The notes under the pieces: model-generated | The model's input: the letters and a program-made list of their open reading frames with translations, nothing else | Told to the model about the DNA's origin: nothing | The model's database searches: none | Shown: piece after piece, positions 1 to 5,604 of the stretch | Layout of the letters: each line of letters starts with the position of its first letter | Position numbering within the stretch: the first letter of the stretch is position 1 | Made by a program: the position numbers and the translations under genes | Source of the DNA: Candidatus Sumerlaeota bacterium | GTDB lineage: Bacteria > Sumerlaeota > Sumerlaeia > JADFCT01 | Direction of reading: 5' to 3' | DNA length: 6,247 nt | NCBI GenBank assembly: GCA_026398575.1 | Contig: JAPLSP010000216.1 | Span: 1 to 6,247, forward strand

Positions 1-7
1 GCGCTGT

Positions 8-32
8 GGCCGTCCGACGGAGCGGGACGGCC
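8..32. repeat. GC-rich inverted repeat (hairpin) at the left edge
   Basis: GGCCGTCC at 8-15 is the exact reverse complement of GGACGGCC at 25-32, giving an 8-bp stem around a 9-base loop. No T-run follows it on the plus strand, so it is not a typical intrinsic terminator for a gene entering from the left. It may be the end of a larger dispersed repeat or an attenuated terminator of a gene outside the window. The stem is seen directly; its role is unknown. Confidence 0.45.
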
Positions 33-70
33 TACCATGCGGCGGCTTCAGCCTCTGGAGCAAAAAGCGC

Positions 71-111
71 TTGCCTTCGGCCAGCGATCAAAGATACATA
101 GTTATCATAAC
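71..111 (+). promoter_or_regulatory. Possible sulfatase promoter with an 11-bp palindrome
   Basis: A weak sigma-70-like pair can be read as TTGCCT (71-76) and TACATA (95-100) with an 18-base spacer. Directly after it, 101-111 is a perfect palindrome, GTTAT-C-ATAAC, which could be an operator. This is the only AT-rich patch in the GC-rich leader of the sulfatase gene, about 100 bases upstream of its start. The match to consensus is poor, so this is only a candidate. Confidence 0.2.
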
Positions 112-202
112 GCGCGCGCTGCTTTGCTCGGAAATTCGCGAGGCGCCGATAATGATCGCCGTCTTACCTCACCCGCGCTGACGGCAAAAAATACCCTCGA
201 AC

Positions 203-207
203 AGGAG
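203..207 (+). promoter_or_regulatory. Ribosome binding site of the sulfatase gene
   Basis: AGGAG ends 7 bases before the ATG at 215. This fixes the start codon and places the twin-arginine signal at the extreme N-terminus, as expected. A second in-frame ATG (M18) is less likely because it would remove the export signal. Confidence 0.75.
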
Positions 208-214
208 ATGTGCC

Positions 215-1669
215 ATGAGCGCATGGACCCGGAGAGATTTGTTGAAAGTCGCCGGTTTGGGCGGCATGGCGGCCATGGCGGCGCCGCGATGGCTTCGCAC
301 GGCGGATGCGCCGCGAAAGCCCAACATCATTCTTTTTCTTTGCGACGACGTCGGTCTTGACCTGATCGGCTGCTACGGCTCGGATAAATACAAAGGCCAA
401 ACCCCGCACATTGACACGCTGGCGAAAACAGGACTGCGTTTTGACATCGCATACTCAGCGCCCTTATGCGGCCCCACGCGCTGCCTGATCAATACGGGCC
501 GCTACGCCTTCCGCACCGGCGGGTTGACAAACCAATCCTGGGGAGGCAAAGCGGAAGGAGGAGGGGGAAAGGGCGCCAAGTCGGGCGATGAGTTTCCGAT
601 TGCGAGGATGATGAAACAAGCCGGATACGCGACGTGCAGCGCCGGCAAGTGGCGGCAGGTCGGCGAGACGCCGGGCGATTGGGGCTACGATGAATGGATC
701 ACCGACCAGACGGCGGGCGGATGGTATTGGCAGAGTAAATATACCAAGAACGGCAAACTCGTCGAGACCGCCAAGGAGGAGTATTGCCCCGATGTATATC
801 ACGAGTTCGCCATGGACTTCGTCAAGCGCCATAAAGACGGTCCGTTTTTTCTCTACTACCCCACCCATCTCGTTCACGCCCCAATCCTGAAAACACCCGA
901 CAGCAAGCCCAATGAGAAAGATTTCTACGCCGACAACGTCGCCTACATGGACAAACTGCTCGGCAAGGTCGTGGCCGAAATAGACCGCCTTGGGATTCGC
1001 GAAAACACGCTGATCCTGTTCGCGGGCGACAACGGAACGGCGCGCCAATCGGGAGCAATTGGCGGGCGGCAGATCAACGGCGCCAAAGGCTCGATGATGG
1101 AAGGCGGCGCGCGCGTGCCGTTTATTGCCAACTGGAAGGGCGTGACGCCGGAGGGCAAGGTCTGCAAGGATATGGTGGATTTCAGCGATTACCATGCGAC
1201 GTTCGCCGAACTGGCGGGAACAACCCAGCCCGCCAATCTGCCCTTTGACGGCCACAGTTTCGCCCCGCAGTTGCGCGGCCAGCCGGGCCAGCCGCGCGAG
1301 TGGATATTCGTCCAACTCGGCGCGCGATGGTACGTGCGCGAGCGCAACTGGAAGATGACCCAAGCCGGCGAACTCCTCGACATGAAGGAGGCGCCCTTCG
1401 AGGAGAAACCCGTTCCCGCCGACACAAAAGATGAAGAAGCCATCGCCGCGCGCAGGCGTTTGCAGGCTGCGCTCGACAAGCTCAACCCCGCCGGAGGCAA
1501 GACCGAAGCTGGCGGCGGCAAAAAAGCCGGTCTTCTCGGCGCCGCAGCCCGCTTGCTCGGCGGCAAACGCGGCGCGCAGGCCGGCGCAACGGACAACGCG
1601 ACTACCGGCCCAGCTGGCAAATTAGGAAAGCGCAAACGCAACGCGCAACCCGCGGCGGCGGGGAAGTAA
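215..1669 (+). CDS. Tat-exported type I (formylglycine-dependent) sulfatase
   Basis: This 484-residue protein belongs to the alkaline-phosphatase-like sulfatase family, which hydrolyses sulfate esters, often on sulfated polysaccharides. The N-terminus has a twin-arginine motif (TRRDLLK, residues 5-11), a hydrophobic stretch to about residue 24 and a possible A-D-A cleavage site near 32, so export to the periplasm or outside is likely. The formylglycine signature is C85-G-P-T-R89; C85 would be converted by FGE or an anaerobic maturase. Metal and active-site positions are visible: D44-D45, K145 (SAGKW), H218 and H221, D272-N273 (GDNG) and K291 (KGSMMEGGARVP). The family body ends with a region rich in E and K followed by LDKLNPAGG (about 419-428). 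After that comes an odd Ala/Gly/Lys/Arg-rich tail of about 56 residues. There is also a glycine/lysine-rich loop at 110-123. The substrate cannot be told from sequence. No sulfatase partner lies beside it. Confidence 0.95.
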   Translation: MSAWTRRDLLKVAGLGGMAAMAAPRWLRTADAPRKPNIILFLCDDVGLDLIGCYGSDKYKGQTPHIDTLAKTGLRFDIAYSAPLCGPTRCLINTGRYAFRTGGLTNQSWGGKAEGGGGKGAKSGDEFPIARMMKQAGYATCSAGKWRQVGETPGDWGYDEWITDQTAGGWYWQSKYTKNGKLVETAKEEYCPDVYHEFAMDFVKRHKDGPFFLYYPTHLVHAPILKTPDSKPNEKDFYADNVAYMDKLLGKVVAEIDRLGIRENTLILFAGDNGTARQSGAIGGRQINGAKGSMMEGGARVPFIANWKGVTPEGKVCKDMVDFSDYHATFAELAGTTQPANLPFDGHSFAPQLRGQPGQPREWIFVQLGARWYVRERNWKMTQAGELLDMKEAPFEEKPVPADTKDEEAIAARRRLQAALDKLNPAGGKTEAGGGKKAGLLGAAARLLGGKRGAQAGATDNATTGPAGKLGKRKRNAQPAAAGK

Positions 1670-1677
1670 GAAGTCGG

Positions 1678-1698
1678 CGCGGAGCGCTCGCGGATTTT
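1678..1698. terminator. Weak candidate terminator between convergent sulfatase and hicA
   Basis: CGCG at 1678-1681 can pair with CGCG at 1689-1692 around a loop that contains the palindrome AGCGCT, and is followed by GATTTTCT on the plus strand. The stem is short and the T-run has only four bases, so it would be a weak intrinsic terminator for the sulfatase transcript. Its position in the 35-base convergent gap fits that role. Confidence 0.3.
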
Positions 1699-1704
1699 CT
1701 ATCA

Positions 1705-1923
1705 TCAAAGACTGTTAAATTCCTCTATGCTAATCCCCATCTCTCGGATAATGGCGCGTAATGTGCCAATAGGCGCATCCCCTGGATGCCTCGGCACGGG
1801 AATCGTTATGTCGTTTTCCGCCAGATAATAGACCGGGTGGCGTTTTGTGCGGATCTCTACATAACCGGCGCGCCGCAGCTTAGCCGCAAGCTCGCGATAA
1901 GAGATTCGAATCAGCTTAGGCAT
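1705..1923 (-). CDS. hicA: HicA-type toxin (mRNA interferase)
   Basis: This 72-residue protein matches the HicA family, small double-stranded-RNA-binding-fold ribonucleases that cleave mRNA and block translation until bound by HicB. Visible hallmarks are the N-terminal helix (SYRELAAKLRRAGY, 8-21), a strand with basic residues leading to H29 (TKRHPVYY), which occupies the place of the family's catalytic histidine, the IPVPRHPGD segment (41-49), and the closing helix PIGTLRAIIREMGISIEEF (51-69). The ATG at 1923 lies inside the end of hicB: the two frames overlap by 8 bases (1916-1923), so translation is probably coupled and the toxin gene comes second. The length is normal for the family and the frame is intact. 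It ends 35 bases from the convergent sulfatase stop. Confidence 0.92.
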   Translation of the reverse strand: MPKLIRISYRELAAKLRRAGYVEIRTKRHPVYYLAENDITIPVPRHPGDAPIGTLRAIIREMGISIEEFNSL

Positions 1924-2155
1924 GGACCGGCCTGCGATAGGTATTCAGCCCATTATATTTCACACGCCGGAGCTTCAGCGCGGCAACCTTTTCCCGCGCC
2001 TCCATACAGCTTTCAATTGCTTCGACCGCATTACGATATGCTTCCTCCAGGGTTTTCCCGGAAGCGACGCATCCCCGAATTGCTGGAACAGCAGCCGTAA
2101 ATATGCCATCCTCATCTTGATAGTAATTAATTTCGAATTCTTGATAGCTCTTCAC
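1916..2155 (-). CDS. hicB: HicB-type antitoxin, short form
   Basis: This 79-residue protein has the HicB core: DEDGIFTAAVPAIRGCVASGKTLEEAYRNAVEAIES (14-49), the degenerate RNase H-like fold that binds and blocks HicA. It starts with GTG at 2155, chosen because GGAGG lies 8 bases upstream and the product begins MKSYQEFEINYY as expected. It is the promoter-proximal gene of a hicB-hicA pair. After the core only about 25 mostly basic residues remain (55-79), which is too little for the helix-turn-helix or ribbon-helix-helix domain of longer HicB proteins. Autoregulation by DNA binding is therefore doubtful, although the basic tail could contribute. The frame is intact. Confidence 0.92.
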   Translation of the reverse strand: MKSYQEFEINYYQDEDGIFTAAVPAIRGCVASGKTLEEAYRNAVEAIESCMEAREKVAALKLRRVKYNGLNTYRRPVHA

Positions 2156-2163
2156 TATGAAAT

Positions 2164-2168
2164 CCTCC
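2164..2168 (-). promoter_or_regulatory. Ribosome binding site of hicB
   Basis: On the minus strand GGAGG is followed by 8 bases and then the GTG start at 2155. It decides in favour of the GTG, because no ATG is available at a suitable distance. Confidence 0.7.
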
Positions 2169-2212
2169 GTATGTCAATTTAGCGTTTTGCAGGCGTCTTA
2201 TCCGCTCCCAAA

Positions 2213-2275
2213 CACAACCTGAAGGTTGAACTCCAAACACCACCTAAAGGTGGAACTCCGAACGGAACTCCAAAC
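2213..2275. repeat. 25-bp tandem hairpin repeat abutting the permease stop
   Basis: Two 25-bp copies (2213-2237 and 2238-2262) differ at four positions and are followed by a partial copy (2263-2275). Each full copy holds a small hairpin: AACCT-GA-AGGTT at 2216-2227 and CACCT-AA-AGGTG inside 2240-2253. Of the four differences, two are the paired bases 2216/2227 (A-T) and 2241/2252 (C-G), so pairing is kept. The word GGAACTC occurs twice in the right-hand part. The array ends at 2275, the base next to the permease stop codon (2276-2278). It lies between that stop and hicB, so it is within the hicBA leader or the permease 3' UTR. There is no T-run, so it is not a standard terminator. Confidence 0.8.
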
Positions 2276-4063
2276 CTAGCCTTTGATTCCGGTGAGGCTG
2301 ACGCCTTGGATGAAGTAACGCTGGACGAAGAAGAAGAGGATGATGATGGGCATGGTCATGATGAACGAGCCGGCCATCATCAGCCCAACGTCGGTCCCGC
2401 TGATGATGTTGAATTTGAACAGTCCCAGCGCCAGCGGAAACAGGCGCTCGTCGTTGAGATAGATGAGCGGGCCCATGAAGTTGTTCCACACGCCCATGAA
2501 GGTGAAGATGGCGATGGTGGCGATGGTGGGTTTGACGAGCGGCAGCATCACGTGCCAGTAAATGCGCAGGAAGCCGCAGCCGTCAATGCGCGCCGCGTCC
2601 TCGAGGTCTTTCGGGATGTTCTTGAAGAACTGCCGCAAAAGGAAAATGAAGAAGGCCGATCCGAAGGCCGATCCCACCCACAGCGGCAGGAGCGTGTTAT
2701 ACCAACCCAGCCACTTGTTGACCAGGAAGCTGGGGATCATGGTGACCTGGCCCGGGATCATCATCGTCGCGAGCAGAATACCGAAACACAAGTCGCGCCC
2801 CGGCCATTCCAACCGCGCGAAAGCGTAAGCGACGAGCGTGCAGGAGAAGATCGCCAGTATGATGTTGAGGATGCTGAGCGCAAAGCTGGTGGCGATGTAG
2901 CGGGGGAAATTCACCTCGCGAAACGCCGAGCGGTAGTTTTGCGTGATCTTGGCGTACCAGGCGCCGATGGCGCTGGTCTTCTCGATCCGCATCCTTACGG
3001 CGAACGACGGGCTTCCCTGCGGCGCCGGTCCGGCGGCTTCAAGCAGGTAATACGCCCGTTTTTGCATGGGATCCTCACTGCGCTTCCAGCGCAACTCCAC
3101 TTCCAGCGGATCCACGCCGGCCAGAACCTGTTTTTCATGCGTGCGATAAATTTGGCCGTCGCGGATGACCTCATACTGCACGTCCGCCCATGTATCGTCG
3201 GGGCGATAGCCGATATAAACGCGATCCACATTATTGGCGAGCAGCGAACCGGTTGTCGAGACGAGCTCAAAAGCCACGGCGTCCTGACCTGGTTTGAAAT
3301 CTATGCGGGCTTCCTGAACGGGCGTGGTCCGCTCATAGCGCGCGATCAGCGTGGCTGGGCCTTCCATCACTTTCCATTCCTTGCCGGTATAGAGGCGATG
3401 GAAGACATAATCTTTCGTCCGGATGCGCGCCTGCCCGAGCGCCAGGCGCCGGTAACAGTTATCAAACGCCTGACGCCGCATCGTTTCGTCCGCCAGACGG
3501 TTGGCATCCCGCAGCAAGGCGGCGGCGCCTTCCCGAATGGCTTGTTCGCTTAATTCTTTGACCAGGACGTTGTCGCCGGGCAGCGGTTCGCCTTTCGCAC
3601 GCGCGGCGCGCAGTTCTTTCTCCACAGCCAGCGCCTTGCCGCGCGCCTCGTCGCTGGCGCGCGCGCGAAGCGAATCGAATAATCCCTCGATCATTTCATG
3701 CCTGAAGTTGTCCGAAGGCGTGGCGGCGGGCGCTGGATTCTCGTCGGGGCCGATGGTCTGAGGCCGCCAGCTGTCCAACAGCTCGCCCAAACGCTTGGCG
3801 ATCATCGGCTTGGCCGCGGCCCAAACCTTTTCCGGCACGCCCTCGGGGCGTTCGGGTTCTTGATATTCGTCAGGATCAATATAGGGCGATTGAATGCGCG
3901 GACGCGGTATCTTGGGCCATAGCTTCACATGTTCACTCGCCATCTCGCGCCGTGGCTTGACGCTGGTCAGCAGCAGCCAGCAGAATGGAAAGGAAAAAAT
4001 AATCGCTCCGGCGATCAACACGCCGTGCAGAATAATCCGTTCTGAGAAAGAAATGCGAAACAT
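2276..4063 (-). CDS. MalG-like carbohydrate ABC permease with a large extracytoplasmic insertion
   Basis: The product is the inner-membrane permease of a binding-protein-dependent sugar importer (MalFG type). TM1 is at about residues 10-33, followed by the conserved TSVKPRREM segment; TM2 to TM6 lie near 389-413, 425-447, 458-478, 512-533 and 560-582. The EAA loop that docks the ATPase is clear: LEDAARIDGCGFLRIYWHVMLP (E488, G495, L507-P508 at its key positions, split here for reading). The protein has 595 residues against about 280 for the family. The excess, roughly residues 55-375, lies between TM1 and TM2, where the loop faces the periplasm. It has a charged, probably helical part (about 118-215) and a strand-rich part (about 230-365). 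The ATG start is bounded by an in-frame TGA at 4070-4072, and no Shine-Dalgarno is visible. The partner permease, binding protein and ATPase are not in the window. The substrate is unknown. Confidence 0.93.
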   Translation of the reverse strand: MFRISFSERIILHGVLIAGAIIFSFPFCWLLLTSVKPRREMASEHVKLWPKIPRPRIQSPYIDPDEYQEPERPEGVPEKVWAAAKPMIAKRLGELLDSWRPQTIGPDENPAPAATPSDNFRHEMIEGLFDSLRARASDEARGKALAVEKELRAARAKGEPLPGDNVLVKELSEQAIREGAAALLRDANRLADETMRRQAFDNCYRRLALGQARIRTKDYVFHRLYTGKEWKVMEGPATLIARYERTTPVQEARIDFKPGQDAVAFELVSTTGSLLANNVDRVYIGYRPDDTWADVQYEVIRDGQIYRTHEKQVLAGVDPLEVELRWKRSEDPMQKRAYYLLEAAGPAPQGSPSFAVRMRIEKTSAIGAWYAKITQNYRSAFREVNFPRYIATSFALSILNIILAIFSCTLVAYAFARLEWPGRDLCFGILLATMMIPGQVTMIPSFLVNKWLGWYNTLLPLWVGSAFGSAFFIFLLRQFFKNIPKDLEDAARIDGCGFLRIYWHVMLPLVKPTIATIAIFTFMGVWNNFMGPLIYLNDERLFPLALGLFKFNIISGTDVGLMMAGSFIMTMPIIILFFFVQRYFIQGVSLTGIKG

Positions 4064-4070
4064 GATAGGT

Positions 4071-4084
4071 CAGGGGTCAGGGGT
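4071..4084. repeat. Two-copy heptamer CAGGGGT in front of the permease start
   Basis: CAGGGGT occurs twice in a row, only 7 bases from the start codon of the MalG-like permease, in the place where its ribosome binding site should be. It runs directly into the 10-bp array that follows. Confidence 0.55.
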
Positions 4085-4170
4085 TTGTGTCAGTCCGTGC
4101 TGATCCGTGTCAGTCCGTGTTGGTCCGTGCTGGTCCGTGTGAGTCCGTGTTGGTCTGTGTCAGTCCGTGC
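4081..4170. repeat. Nine-unit 10-bp tandem array upstream of the sugar permease
   Basis: Nine consecutive decamers keep exact 10-base register. Typical units are CAGTCCGTGC (4091-4100) and TGGTCCGTGT (4131-4140). Positions 4-9 read TCCGTG in seven units, with T-for-C changes in the first and eighth; the first three bases vary and the last is C or T. The array fills most of the 186-base gap between the metal permease stop (4250-4252) and the sugar permease start, so it is in the leader or promoter of the latter. The rest of the gap (4171-4249) shows no gene, promoter match or hairpin I can support. Confidence 0.9.
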
Positions 4171-4249
4171 GCTCTTCATTCTAGCTCCAAATTAATTGAG
4201 AGAAGGCGGGGCGATCAACCGATTTCTTGGAGAAATTCGCGCCATAGCG

Positions 4250-5110
4250 CTATCCTCTCGAGCGCCATAATGAGACGAAAAGACTGAAGATAAACCACGC
4301 GACAGCGCACAAAATGATCGTCGCGCCCGTGGCCGTGCGCGCCCAGGATTGCGCTGAGATGATCAATCCCGCCACAGCGGAGGTCAACCCGATGAGAATC
4401 GCCCACCAAAACATCGCTCCCGCCGAGCGCGCCAGGTTGCGCGCCGCCGCCGCCGGGACGACCAGCAGCGCAGTCACCAGCAACACGCCCACAGCCCAGA
4501 CGGAAAAGATCACCACCGCCGACAGCAGCGCGGCAAACGTGAATTGATAGGCGGCCACGCGCACGCCATGCGCGGCGGCCAGCGATGGATGCAGTCCGGC
4601 ATAGAGCAGGCGGTTATAGGCGAAGCATTGAAACGCCATTATCAACACCGAAAGCCCGGCCAACCCGGCGATCTCGGCATCGTCCAGCGTTAGAATATCG
4701 CCATAGAGGAATTGCTGCACGTCGCGCGCCACCGACCGGTCGCGGCTGACGATGGCCAATCCAAACGCAATCACGCCGGCAAAAACAACGCCGATCACCG
4801 TGTCGGTGGAAAGGTTCGCGCGCCGCCCCGCCGCCATGATCCCCACCCCCACCAGCATCCCAAACGCCAGCATGCTCCAGCGGACGTCTATCCCGACCAA
4901 CAGCCCCAGCGCGACGCCTGCGAAGGCGGAATGACTGATCGCGTCGGAAAAGAATGCCATGCGGCAATTGACTACCTGTGTTCCCATTGCCGCACACGCG
5001 GGCGCCAACAGAACCAGCGCAATCAAAGCCTGCTGCATGAACCGCGCCTGAAGACACTCCCATGGCGATATGCGGGCGATGAGGTCGTAGATGGGAGATA
5101 GATCAAGCAT
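4250..5110 (-). CDS. znuB: ABC-3 family metal (Zn/Mn/Fe) importer permease
   Basis: This 286-residue polytopic protein is the membrane channel of a metal-ion ABC importer of the ZnuB/MntB/SitC family. Conserved family segments are visible: MAFFSDAISHSAFAGVALG (51-69, with D56 and H60), the NLSTDTVIGVVFAGVIAFG stretch (99-117) and TALLVVPAAAARNLA (213-227). About eight hydrophobic segments span the protein, the first at about 26-47. Its length is normal for the family. The ATG at 5110 is the only credible start, because an in-frame TGA lies at 5114-5116. No Shine-Dalgarno is present; repeat sequence begins at once upstream. The matching ATPase gene is upstream in the same direction but 492 bases away, whereas such genes usually touch or overlap. 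The symbol marks the family; which metal is carried cannot be decided here. Confidence 0.94.
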   Translation of the reverse strand: MLDLSPIYDLIARISPWECLQARFMQQALIALVLLAPACAAMGTQVVNCRMAFFSDAISHSAFAGVALGLLVGIDVRWSMLAFGMLVGVGIMAAGRRANLSTDTVIGVVFAGVIAFGLAIVSRDRSVARDVQQFLYGDILTLDDAEIAGLAGLSVLIMAFQCFAYNRLLYAGLHPSLAAAHGVRVAAYQFTFAALLSAVVIFSVWAVGVLLVTALLVVPAAAARNLARSAGAMFWWAILIGLTSAVAGLIISAQSWARTATGATIILCAVAWFIFSLFVSLWRSRG

Positions 5111-5247
5111 GGCTCAATATCCAATATCCAATATCCAGCGGAAAAGCCATCAATGTCCAATGTCGAACAGGGAATTTCCAATGTCCAACAAGAAACCATC
5201 AATGCCCAATGCCAGGCAAACATTTAAGCATGCTGCTATATGGCGCA

Positions 5248-5345
5248 TGTTATTTGAACTTGGGCATTTCATATTGAATGTTGGACATTGGACATTCATT
5301 CGTGGATCGTGATTTGTGGATCGTGAATCGTGACTAGTGAATAAT
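5248..5345. repeat. Run of 14 degenerate heptamers in strict 7-bp register
   Basis: From 5248 to 5345 the sequence divides into 14 heptamers that all end in T. Examples are GGGCATT (5262-5268), GGACATT twice (5283-5296), GGATCGT twice (5304-5310 and 5318-5324) and GAATCGT (5325-5331). The units are mostly different from each other but keep length and end base, so the constraint is on word length and frame, not on exact copy. Confidence 0.7.
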
Positions 5346-5468
5346 AGTTGGCGTATAGGGCGCGGTATCTTGCTGATCCGACCACTATCATTTATCGTTT
5401 TCAAATTTGAAACCCATCTTCTAATCCCGATCCGCGATTCAGCATTTACGAATCACCATCCACGAATG
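5297..5468. repeat. Inner inverted repeat, 34-bp arms
   Basis: Bases 5297-5330 match the reverse complement of 5435-5468 at 28 of 34 positions, with a 104-base spacer between the arms. Mismatches are scattered and not concentrated at the ends. In RNA or extruded DNA the arms could form a long stem. Confidence 0.75.
5399..5412. repeat. Perfect 14-bp palindrome TTTCAAATTTGAAA
   Basis: The palindrome lies between the inner inverted arms. It could be a binding site for a dimeric regulator or simply the tip of the larger palindromic structure. It does not resemble the Zur or Fur consensus closely enough to name either. Confidence 0.5.
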
Positions 5469-5604
5469 GACATTCCCTGTTGGATATTGGGCATTCCCTG
5501 TTGGACATTGGGCATTCCCTGTTGGATATTGGGCATTCCCTGTTGGATATTGGGCATTCCCTGTTGGATATTGGGCATTCCCTGTTGGACATTGGATATT
5601 GGCT
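5416..5604. repeat. Heptamer run containing a six-copy 21-bp tandem array
   Basis: The region divides into 27 heptamers in one register, nearly all beginning ATT, AAT, ATC or GTT. Within it six 21-bp copies start at 5471, 5492, 5513, 5534, 5555 and 5576; each is three heptamer words (CATTCCC, TGTTGGA, TATTGGG). Copies 1, 3, 4 and 5 are identical, copies 2 and 6 have TATT changed to CATT, and copy 6 differs also in its last base. The array runs to within a few bases of the ATPase stop codon (5603-5605), and the register continues across it. There are no spacers, so it is not a CRISPR array. Confidence 0.92.

Larger units (their letters stand above)
5157..5511. repeat. Outer inverted repeat arms of the island
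   Basis: Bases 5157-5189 match the reverse complement of 5479-5511 at 29 of 33 positions. The right arm lies inside the 21-bp array, so several alternative right arms exist, one per array copy. The pair encloses the inner inverted arms at 5297-5330 and 5435-5468, giving a nested palindromic layout. Confidence 0.75.
5111..5602. repeat. Repeat island filling the ATPase-permease gap
   Basis: The whole 492-bp gap between the metal ATPase stop and the permease start is made of short words, apart from two plain stretches at about 5214-5247 and 5346-5415. It starts at the base after the permease's start codon and ends at the ATPase stop. The left part carries CAATATC three times (5115-5135) and CAATGTC three times within 5151-5185. 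The right part carries the same words in opposite orientation and a 21-bp array. No open frame in it looks like a protein: the frames that stay open do so because 21 bp is seven codons. It has no transposase and no obvious target duplication. Confidence 0.85.

Noticed and set aside
464..1363. 299-codon minus-strand open frame
   Set aside because: It is antisense to the sulfatase, whose catalytic motifs are in the plus frame. It shows no recognisable family features.
2216..2253. Intrinsic terminators at the two small hairpins
   Set aside because: Stems are only 5-6 bp with 2-base loops and no T-run follows on either strand.
2306..3553. 415-codon plus-strand open frame rich in His, Asp and Glu
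   Set aside because: It is antisense to the permease, whose transmembrane and EAA motifs are clear. The composition is that of a GC-rich shadow frame, with no domain or ribosome binding site.
4087..4287. Small plus-strand open frame over the 10-bp array
   Set aside because: It is made mostly of translated decamers and then non-coding sequence. No support for a protein.
5468..5600. CRISPR array
   Set aside because: The 21-bp units are directly head-to-tail with no unique spacers, and no cas gene is present.
5111..5602. Insertion sequence
   Set aside because: There is no transposase frame and no exact terminal inverted repeat with target duplication, so only a loose MITE-like description is possible.
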